Shown here one piece after another: positions 16,724 to 22,708 of a stretch of 43,348 nt of DNA (position 1 is the stretch's first letter; each line of letters begins with the position of its first letter). Both the position numbers and the translations under genes were made by a program. The stretch spans positions 1 to 43,348 of the forward strand of contig CAILUI010000075.1 of NCBI GenBank assembly GCA_903837355.1, written 5' to 3'. The notes beneath the pieces were generated by a model. That model saw only the letters and a list, made by a program, of their open reading frames with translations. It did not search any database and was not told the origin of the DNA. Origin of the DNA: an uncultured Victivallales bacterium (GTDB taxonomy: Bacteria > Verrucomicrobiota > Lentisphaeria > Oligosphaerales > JAFGRS01).

Positions 16724-17118
16724 CGTACCCTCTGTCGTTCCTGGGCCGCTTGCTGGTCCAAGAGGTAGCTCGCGATGGCGCGGTGCAGCGTGCTCACGGC
16801 CAGGATGGCGCAGTGCCGCCCCTTCTCGGGCAGGCACTCCTGGGCATCGATGATCTCCCGTGGGCTGATGGCCAACGCGTCGAGAATGTCCTTGCCCTTG
16901 ACTCGACGCGCTACCGCCGCCGCGCAGGACCGGAGGTAGTCACAGCCCTCTGAGCAGTAGCGCACGTCCTCAACCTTGTCCTTGTGGATAGCTAGGTAGA
17001 ACTCCACCTGGTCGCCGCACAGCCCGGTGAGCGAAGCATTCGCCGTGGGATGATCCAGCCAGCCAAAGAACGGGTCCAGGGCCGCTGATCCATGCGTCTG
17101 CACGGTTGCTTGGGTCAT
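16720..17118 (-). CDS. NifU/IscU-like iron-sulfur scaffold protein
   Basis: 132 residues from the ATG at 17118 (GGAGGGAG 7-14 bases upstream). NifU-N-type ligands are recognisable: LTGLCGDQVEFYL, then YCSEGCDYLRSCAAAVARRVKGK, and a late GRHCAILAVSTLHRAI. This corresponds to the three conserved cysteines of IscU/NifU, although the aspartate context (CGDQ) is shortened. It should hold or deliver Fe-S clusters, here most likely to the ferredoxin-ATPases encoded directly downstream. Confidence 0.82.
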   Translation of the reverse strand: MTQATVQTHGSAALDPFFGWLDHPTANASLTGLCGDQVEFYLAIHKDKVEDVRYCSEGCDYLRSCAAAVARRVKGKDILDALAISPREIIDAQECLPEKGRHCAILAVSTLHRAIASYLLDQQAAQERQRVR

Positions 17119-17179
17119 GGCATCTCCCTCCTCTCCATCTCCTGCTGGCAGGATCGCGTTTCGCGGCCTTCGGATGGCC

Positions 17180-17422
17180 CTACACCTGCGGTGCTGGCCC
17201 TGGCCCGGCACCACGCCCGGCACCCCGGCCTAGACCCTGACCGGCACCACGCCCGGCACCCCGACCTGACCCGGCACCAGAACCTGACCCCGGAGCGCCA
17301 TGGCGGCGGCCAGCCCTGGCCCCGCCACCAGCCCCGCGCGGGGCCCCAACACCGCAACGCCCCAGCCCGCGACCGCTGGCTGATCCTTGGCCCGTGGGCC
17401 CCGTTCCATCACCTTGTGGCAT
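17180..17422 (-). CDS. DUF5320-like Gly/Arg-rich small protein
   Basis: 80 residues. It begins MPQGDGTGPTGQGSASGRGLGRC, which fits the DUF5320 signature (MPxGDGTGPxGxGxxTGRGxGxC), and continues with low-complexity Gly-Arg-Ala-Pro repeats. AGGAGA lies 10-16 bases before the ATG. DUF5320 proteins are standard members of ORP/NifX clusters, with unknown function. Overlapping open frames on the same strand (for example 17115-17357) are high-GC shadows. The repetitive DNA is caused by the Gly-rich coding, not by a repeat array. Confidence 0.75.
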   Translation of the reverse strand: MPQGDGTGPTGQGSASGRGLGRCGVGAPRGAGGGARAGRRHGAPGSGSGAGSGRGAGRGAGQGLGRGAGRGAGPGPAPQV

Positions 17423-17445
17423 GTTCGTTGTCTCCTTGTTTGCGT

Positions 17446-18312
17446 TCAGATCGAGTGTCCTTCGACCGTGGCACCGGACAGTTCCTCGAGTTCACCGGCG
17501 CGGAAACGGGCTACTGCCTCCGCCACCGTGCCCTGCTCGCAGCGGTAGACCCGGATGCCGGCCGCCCGCAAGACCCGAAAGGCCTTGGGCCCAACGTTGC
17601 CAGTCAACACCGCCTCAGGTTCCAGTCGGGCGACGGTCTCCGCCGCCTGGATGCCCGCGCCCTGCGCGGACTCCAGATTCGGCGTGTTGTTGTGGGCACG
17701 AGCCGCACCACTCGCCAAGTCTACAGCGAGGAAGAACGCCGCTCGCCCGAAGCGGCTGTCTACGGCCGCGTCCATGGACTCACCGCGGGCACTCACGACA
17801 ACCATGAGGGGATCTCCTTGCCTTGTGTATACTGGTTCCGGCAGCGTGCCTGTGTCGTTCCTGGCTCCCGCCAGCGTCGGCGCTGTCCCCACGCCAGGCT
17901 CGATTGCTGCTGAGAGCCCCTGGCGCCGGCACCGTCCATTGGTCTGTAGGCTGCGCCCTGCCTTGCCGCGCCAGCGGCAGCGACATCCGGGCAGAGCCAG
18001 TGCCCGGTCAGGCAACTCGCCGCAGAGGAACGCCGCCACAACGTGGTCGACGTCGCCCGCGACGAACGCCACGATCTCAAAGCCGCCGGACGCCAGCAAG
18101 TCGTACAGCGGTTGCGAGACGGCGCCACAGATGAGTACGTCGAGACCGAGTGCGCCGATCTGCCCGGCCCGGCTCCATACCCCTGTACCCTCTAGGCGGA
18201 GAATGCGCCGCCCCGTCTCGCCTTCGGCGCCATGCTCGATCACGGTCAGGCTCGCGGCCGAGTCCAACACCGGCGACACTCGATCATTCCAGTTGGCGAT
18301 GGCGATTCGCAT
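17446..18312 (-). CDS. Tandem NifX/ORP-like domains in one reading frame
   Basis: 288 residues with two dinitrogenase Fe-Mo cofactor (NifX/NifB/ORP) domains. Domain 1 (1-115: MRIAIANWNDRVSPVLDSA ... DVLICGAVSQPLYDLLASGG ... AGDVDHVVAAFLCGEL ... LPGCRCRWRG) has the usual C-terminal Cys/Arg ending of a free-standing protein. Residues 116-169 look like translated intergenic DNA. Domain 2 (170-288: MVVVSARGESMDAAVDSRFGRAAFFLAVD ... GAGIQAAETVARLEPEAVLTGNVGPKAFRVLRAAGI) is ORP-like and has its own start signal at 17805. Normally these are two genes. ORP binds a Mo-Cu-sulfide cluster in Desulfovibrio; whether this one does is unknown. First gene of the operon, divergent from the sigma-54 activator. 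Confidence 0.85.
   Translation of the reverse strand: MRIAIANWNDRVSPVLDSAASLTVIEHGAEGETGRRILRLEGTGVWSRAGQIGALGLDVLICGAVSQPLYDLLASGGFEIVAFVAGDVDHVVAAFLCGELPDRALALPGCRCRWRGKAGRSLQTNGRCRRQGLSAAIEPGVGTAPTLAGARNDTGTLPEPVYTRQGDPLMVVVSARGESMDAAVDSRFGRAAFFLAVDLASGAARAHNNTPNLESAQGAGIQAAETVARLEPEAVLTGNVGPKAFRVLRAAGIRVYRCEQGTVAEAVARFRAGELEELSGATVEGHSI
17803..17820 (-). promoter_or_regulatory. Internal start with strong SD for the second NifX/ORP domain
   Basis: On the minus strand CAAGGAGATC precedes an ATG (17805-17803) at ideal spacing, exactly where an independent ORP-like protein (MVVVSARGESM...) would begin. It suggests that the downstream domain is also made separately, or was until the upstream stop codon was lost. 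Confidence 0.5.
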
Positions 18313-18328
18313 TGTAGGATGGGTATAA

Positions 18329-18343
18329 GCAGCTACTGGGCCA
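18329..18343 (-). promoter_or_regulatory. Candidate sigma-54 promoter for the ORP/MRP operon
   Basis: Read on the minus strand, TGGCCC-AGTAG-CTGC matches the -24/-12 consensus (TGGCAC-N5-TTGC) at 8 of 10 positions with the required GG-N10-GC spacing. It would start transcription about 5 bases before the ATG at 18312, giving an almost leaderless message; no ribosome-binding site is visible there, which fits. The divergent sigma-54 activator makes sigma-54 control likely. Confidence 0.4.
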
Positions 18344-18382
18344 ATCCCCTCAAGACCTCTGCTTATTAGCCATAAGTAGCTG
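18330..18382. promoter_or_regulatory. Inverted CAGCTACT/AGTAGCTG pair, possible activator site
   Basis: CAGCTACT at 18330-18337 and AGTAGCTG at 18375-18382 are exact reverse complements with centres 45 bp apart. CTTAT-N5-ATAAG (18362-18376) lies between and partly overlaps the right arm. The region is the shared spacer of the operon and its sigma-54 activator, so an enhancer-type site is plausible. The left arm overlaps the candidate -12 element. Confidence 0.3.
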
Positions 18383-18467
18383 TAATGAAACTACAATAAC
18401 CAATACCTATCGCCGTCTGTGATTTCCCCCTAATCTTGCATTATGCCTGGTTACATGCTCGGTTATA

Positions 18468-18482
18468 TGGCGAACTGCATGC
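18468..18482 (+). promoter_or_regulatory. Candidate sigma-54 promoter for the activator gene
   Basis: TGGCGA-ACTGC-ATGC keeps GG-N10-GC and matches the -24/-12 consensus at 7 of 10 positions, 34 bp before the ATG at 18516. It would allow autoregulation of the activator. The match is weaker than the opposing one. Confidence 0.28.
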
Positions 18483-18515
18483 TCTGGACTACCGTTGTCT
18501 GAAAGGACCAGACTC

Positions 18516-19871
18516 ATGGCCCGTGCCGGCGACATCGACCACAGACAAGTAATCCTCGACTCCATCAACGAGGGCGTTTTCACGGTCGATCTGGAGTGGC
18601 GGATCACGACCTTCAACCAGGCCGCCGAGAGGATCGTGGGGGTCCGGCGTGAGGAAGCCATCGGTAAGCCCTGCTGCGAGGTGCTGCGTGCCAGCATCTG
18701 CGAGACGGCCTGCGCGCTGCGCTCGACCCTGGCAACCGGCCAACCGGTGGTGAACCTGCCGGTCTACGTCGTCGACGCCGAGGGCCGACGGGTGCCGATC
18801 CGCGTCTCGACGGCCATCCTGCGCGACGCCAAGGGGCGTGCCATCGGCGGCGTGGAGACGTTCCAGGACCTGACCCAGGTCGAGGAACTGCGGAAGGAAC
18901 TGGAGGCGAGTTACACCTTCGCCGACATCGTGGGACGCAGCGCCGCCATGCGGGACGTGTTCCGCATCCTGCCGCAGATTGCCGAGAGCGACAGCACGGT
19001 GCTGGTACAGGGCGCCAGCGGCACCGGGAAAGAGCTGGTGGCGCGCGCCGTCCACAACCTGTCCCGCCGCGCCCGCAAGCCGTTCGTCGCCATCAACTGC
19101 GGCGCGTTGCCAGACACGCTGCTCGAGTCCGAGCTCTTTGGCTACTGCGCCGGGGCCTTCACCGGGGCGCGCCGGGACAAGCCGGGACGCTTTGCCCTGG
19201 CCAAGGGCGGCACCCTCTTCCTGGATGAGATCGGCGATGTCTCGCCGGCCATGCAGGTGCGGCTGCTACGGGTGCTGCAGGAACGGCGCTTCGAACCGCT
19301 GGGCGCGGTCGAGAGTGTGGCGGCCGATGTCCGTCTGATTGCGGCGAGCAACAAGGACCTGGCCGGCCAGGTGCGCCAGGGCACCTTCCGCGAAGACCTC
19401 TTCTATCGCGTCCATGTCATCCGCATCGACCTGCCGCCCCTGCGCGACCGGCGTGAGGACATCCCCTTGCTCGTGGACCACTTCGTCGCCCGCCTCAACC
19501 GCCTGCAGGGCCGCGACCTCGCCGGCGTGACCGACGAGGTGCGCGCGCGCCTGCTCCAGTACGACTTCCCCGGCAACATCCGCGAGCTCGGTAACATCAT
19601 CGAACACGCCTTTGTGCTCTGCCCGGCTGGCCTGATCGAGATGCGTCATCTGCCGCCGGAACTGCGCGAGACAGGCAAAGACCCGGAAAGCCCCTTCCGG
19701 CAGGTCCTGTCGCTGCAGCAGATGGAGGCCGCTCTGATCGAGGACGCGCTCCGCCGCCAAGGCGGCAACCGGCGCGCCGCGGCCCGCGAGCTCGGAATCG
19801 ACGAAAGCACCCTCTATCGCAAGCTCAAGGCCATGGGGATCCCGGCGCCAACCACCCGCAACCACACGTAA
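18516..19871 (+). CDS. Sigma-54-dependent activator with PAS sensor
   Basis: 451 residues from the ATG at 18516 (AAAGGA 9-14 bases upstream; a TTG seven codons earlier is less likely). A PAS domain (about 10-125) contains an unusual C-C-x7-C-x3-C cluster (C53, C54, C62, C66). An AAA+ domain follows: Walker A GASGTGKE (167-174), GAFTGA loop (213-218), Walker B GGTLFLDEIG (231-240), R-finger region FREDLFYR. A Fis-type HTH ends the protein (GGNRRAAARELGIDESTLYRKL, split around residues 415-440). It should activate sigma-54 promoters, most likely the divergent ORP/MRP operon, as the equivalent regulator does in Desulfovibrio. The cysteines may sense redox or bind an Fe-S cluster (inference). Confidence 0.93.
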   Translation: MARAGDIDHRQVILDSINEGVFTVDLEWRITTFNQAAERIVGVRREEAIGKPCCEVLRASICETACALRSTLATGQPVVNLPVYVVDAEGRRVPIRVSTAILRDAKGRAIGGVETFQDLTQVEELRKELEASYTFADIVGRSAAMRDVFRILPQIAESDSTVLVQGASGTGKELVARAVHNLSRRARKPFVAINCGALPDTLLESELFGYCAGAFTGARRDKPGRFALAKGGTLFLDEIGDVSPAMQVRLLRVLQERRFEPLGAVESVAADVRLIAASNKDLAGQVRQGTFREDLFYRVHVIRIDLPPLRDRREDIPLLVDHFVARLNRLQGRDLAGVTDEVRARLLQYDFPGNIRELGNIIEHAFVLCPAGLIEMRHLPPELRETGKDPESPFRQVLSLQQMEAALIEDALRRQGGNRRAAARELGIDESTLYRKLKAMGIPAPTTRNHT

Positions 19872-19901
19872 GCGTCCGGGAACTGTTGCCAGGCGGCTGG
19901 C

Positions 19902-19921
19902 CGGTCTCCATCAGGAGACTG
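19902..19921. terminator. Hairpin between convergent genes
   Basis: CGGTCTCC-ATCA-GGAGACTG forms an 8-bp stem with one G-T pair, 30 bp after the activator stop and ahead of the convergent U32 gene. No clear T-run follows. The rest of 19872-20059 shows no gene. Confidence 0.4.
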
Positions 19922-20059
19922 CCACCAGAGCAGTAAGGACCGCTATCCCCATATACTTCGTATCGGTCCAGTCCTGCAGACGGCCGCAATCGGTCGTCCC
20001 CGTCCCCGTTGTCGCCCGCGCCATCGCCCCGGGTCGCCGCACCCGCTTCCGAGGCGCCC

Positions 20060-22150
20060 TCAGCTCAATTCCCGGTCGTAATTGAAGGCGAACTCAGGGG
20101 CTCCCGGCCGGTTCAGCTCCTGCCACTCGCCGAGGGGGTCGGGCGCACTCACCAGGTCGGCCACCAGGTGCGCGACGCGGATGTCCGGCTCGGAGCGCTG
20201 CCGGATGGAGAACGGTTCCGCGGGGCGGTACACGGCCAGGCCAGACTCCAGCCGGGGGATCATGCGGATGCCGCGCCGGTCCTCGAAGACCTGGCCCAGG
20301 CAGGCGGCGGGAACGTCAGCCCGCGTGACCATCAGGGGCGGGCGGCCATACACCAGCAGCGACGCCGGGACCGGACAGGCGCTGCAGATATCCACCAGTT
20401 GCTGCCGGTCAGCCTCGACCGAGAGCGTGACGCCGCTCGCCCCCCACGACTGCAGAGCCCGCGCCGCCAGGGAGTTCAGAATCGGCAACCCCGGACCACC
20501 TTCCCAGGGCAGCCCGTGCTCGCGGGCCATTCCGGCGCCGCCCCAGGTATTGGCCTCAATGCCGACACCCGTGCCGCGGCAGGCCGCCAGCAGATCGCGC
20601 ACGGCCGGCAGATGATCCGGGAAGATGACCGGGGGCAGCGCCAGCACCAGGCGCGCGGCTGGGATCGCCCGCAGCAGGGGACCCACATCGGCGGCCAGCG
20701 CGCCTTCGACCACGATCCCGAGACCAGGCAGGCGCAGGGCAAAATCCACCGCCTGGGCCACCGTCAGCCGGACCCGGTCCGGCATGGCGCCGAGCGGGCG
20801 GGAGTTCGCCGCGGCCGGCGTCGAGCGTTCGAGGCAGCGCCGTACGTCGGCAGGAATCTCGATGCGGACGGTGGCCACGGCCTGCTCCCGGCGCCGCTGG
20901 TGCAGGAAGGCAGAGAGTTGATCGAGAATGCTGCGTACGGTGCGCGGTGCCAGAAGCAACTCGGGCTCGGCCACGGGGCTCGCGGGGTCCAGCCGGAACC
21001 CCTGCAGGCCATCCTGCGCCAGCGTGGCCAGCAACTCGGCGGCCGTGCCGGCCTTCGCGGCCCGGCGGATGACCGTCCGCGGCAGGTCCCACTCGCGCAC
21101 CTGGCCCGCGCAGGTGCAGCGGCAATGGACGCCGGCGGCCGTCGTCGAGATGACCAGCGCAAACGTCGGTACAGCGTCCGCCCGCGGCGCGGACTCGGCG
21201 GGCAGCGCTTCGGCGTGGAGCGGGGCGTCATCATCGGCGCCCCGGCCTGCCGCGGCGCCGGTCAGGTGGGCGCGCTCGCCATCGAGATACCCGCTGGTCA
21301 TCTGCCGGCCGGTGTAGGCGCCCAGGCGCTCGGCAGACGCGGCCAGATCATCCGCGGCGACGCCGTCCAGGGCCCGTCGATAGAGCACCACCGCTTCGTG
21401 GACCCAGGCGGCCGACTTCATGCGTCCCTCGATCTTGATGGCAGCCACCCCGGCGGCCGCCAGGGCCTCGAGGTACGGCACGGCGCTGAGATCGCGCATC
21501 GAGAGCAGTTGCCCGGGGGCGCTGTCGCCGGCGCGCCACGGCACCCGGCAAGGACTGGTGCAGAGGCCGCGGTTGCCGCTGCGCCCTCCACCCCAACTCG
21601 AGAGCAGGCAGCGGCCCGACACGCAGTAGCAGAGCGCGCCCTGCACGAAGACCTCGGTCTGGATACCCGGCACCGCCGTGGCCGCACGGATGTCCTCCAG
21701 GCTCAGTTCGCGAGCCAGCACCACGCGGGCCAGCCCCAGTTCCCGGGCGGCGACCACGTCGGCGGGATTGGCCGCCCCGGCCTGGGTGCTGAGGTGGAAC
21801 TCGAGCTGCGGGAAGAGCGGCCGCAGCACCAGCAGCGCCGGATCGCGGACCAGCACGGCGGCAACACCGCTCTGCCGCGCCAGCTCGAGCAGGCGCGCCG
21901 CCTGGCCGAGTTCGCGCTCGCTGAGGTCGGTATTCAGTGCCAGGTAAGCCCGCGCCCCGTGCGCCTGGACACGCTGCACGGCGCCGGCTAACTCCTCCGG
22001 ACGCAGATTGCGGGCGCGGCGACGCGCGTTCAGCGTGGTCAGGCCGAAGTAGACCGCGTCGGCGCCGGCCGCGAGGGCCGCGTCAAGGGCGCTGCGGTCG
22101 CCCGCGGGAGCGAGGAGTTCGAGGCGGCGGGCGGGTTCCGATGACGACAT
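20060..22150 (-). CDS. U32-family peptidase/tRNA-rRNA hydroxylase-like protein
   Basis: 696 residues from the ATG at 22150 (AAAGG upstream). The N-terminus LELLAPAGDRSALDAALAAGADAVYFGL is the U32 TIM-barrel start. The family signature is present as EVFVQGALCYCVSGRC ... NRGLCTSPCR, giving four cysteines (C174, C181, C197, C201) that in U32 proteins hold an Fe-S cluster. The usual His of the FxHG motif is Gln here. A long C-terminal region with a second barrel-like part (NSLAARALQSWGASGVTLSVEAD) fits the larger U32 group related to RlhA/TrhP-like RNA hydroxylases and collagenase-like peptidases; the exact activity cannot be told. It is convergent with the sigma-54 activator. Confidence 0.87.
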   Translation of the reverse strand: MSSSEPARRLELLAPAGDRSALDAALAAGADAVYFGLTTLNARRRARNLRPEELAGAVQRVQAHGARAYLALNTDLSERELGQAARLLELARQSGVAAVLVRDPALLVLRPLFPQLEFHLSTQAGAANPADVVAARELGLARVVLARELSLEDIRAATAVPGIQTEVFVQGALCYCVSGRCLLSSWGGGRSGNRGLCTSPCRVPWRAGDSAPGQLLSMRDLSAVPYLEALAAAGVAAIKIEGRMKSAAWVHEAVVLYRRALDGVAADDLAASAERLGAYTGRQMTSGYLDGERAHLTGAAAGRGADDDAPLHAEALPAESAPRADAVPTFALVISTTAAGVHCRCTCAGQVREWDLPRTVIRRAAKAGTAAELLATLAQDGLQGFRLDPASPVAEPELLLAPRTVRSILDQLSAFLHQRRREQAVATVRIEIPADVRRCLERSTPAAANSRPLGAMPDRVRLTVAQAVDFALRLPGLGIVVEGALAADVGPLLRAIPAARLVLALPPVIFPDHLPAVRDLLAACRGTGVGIEANTWGGAGMAREHGLPWEGGPGLPILNSLAARALQSWGASGVTLSVEADRQQLVDICSACPVPASLLVYGRPPLMVTRADVPAACLGQVFEDRRGIRMIPRLESGLAVYRPAEPFSIRQRSEPDIRVAHLVADLVSAPDPLGEWQELNRPGAPEFAFNYDRELS

Positions 22151-22708
22151 GGCGAACCTTTCGTGTCTGCGCTCCCCGCAACATACATGGTCTGCACGGC
22201 GACGGGAAGCCATCTGCGAACGAGTTCAGAACCGCCGGGGGGTGCATGACACTCGTGTCGGTTCGATAGTGAGCAGGGGATCAGCCCCCAAAGGCGTGAG
22301 GGTGCAGAGGCATGCGGAGGCCATGGCGACGTGTGTCATCCGTACCCTCCGAGTCATCCGTGGTGGACTCTCCCGTGTTGCCTCCGCTCCAGAAAGCCGG
22401 ATTGACCACGGATGGCGCGGATTCCGCGGATAGGAGAGACCGCGAGTCACAGGCGTCCCACAGGACGCCAAGGCTGTTAGGTACTCAGGCTGTAGACGGT
22501 TAGGTCCTACGTCGGGGCATTTTGCGTTTCCAGACTCGGGTCCGGTAGTGTAACCTAATGGCCTACAGCCTAAACCGCTACAGCCTCTGAGTCTTGCATG
22601 GGACGGGTGTGACTGCGAGTCCACGGTGCTGACGGTTGGATTGGTGTACTATAGTCGCCAGAGCCGAGCAGACGCTCGGCAGTCCCAGGGAACTGGAGCG
22701 ACAGGTCC
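22151..22708. other. Palindrome-rich intergenic spacer, no gene seen
   Basis: 558 bp between divergent U32 and GH31 genes with no convincing coding frame. It holds a perfect 10-bp inverted repeat CATCCGTGGT (22355-22364)/ACCACGGATG (22405-22414) and, overlapping its right arm, a 9-nt-period tandem of [CG][AG]CGGAT units (22407-22431). A larger imperfect inverted repeat lies at 22483-22592. TATAGT at 22650-22655 is a possible -10 for the GH31 gene, with no good -35. Confidence 0.6.
22483..22592. repeat. Imperfect 22/24-bp inverted repeat
   Basis: Arm 1 at 22483-22504 (ACTCAGGCTGTAGACGGTTAGG) is split here for reading as ACTCAG-GCTGTAG-ACGGTT-AGG. Arm 2 at 22569-22592, reverse-complemented, reads ACTCAGAG-GCTGTAG-CGGTTT-AGG. 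They differ only by small indels and enclose 64 bp that contain further CTACAGCC copies. It resembles dispersed non-coding repeats rather than a terminator. Confidence 0.55.

Noticed and set aside
17190..17360. Repetitive GGCACCACGCCCGGCACC-like units, possibly a CRISPR or tandem-repeat array
   Set aside because: Units are short, irregular and explained by Gly-Arg-Ala-Pro coding of the DUF5320-like protein on the minus strand; there are no spacers of constant length.
18495..18515. TTG start seven codons upstream for the sigma-54 activator
   Set aside because: The ATG at 18516 has AAAGGA at proper distance and begins closer to the PAS domain; the TTG has no ribosome-binding site.
20009..21991. 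A 660-codon open frame on the plus strand
   Set aside because: It is antisense to the U32-family gene, whose Fe-S signature and barrel motifs are clear; the plus-strand product is Arg/Gly/Ala-rich without any motif, as expected for a high-GC shadow.
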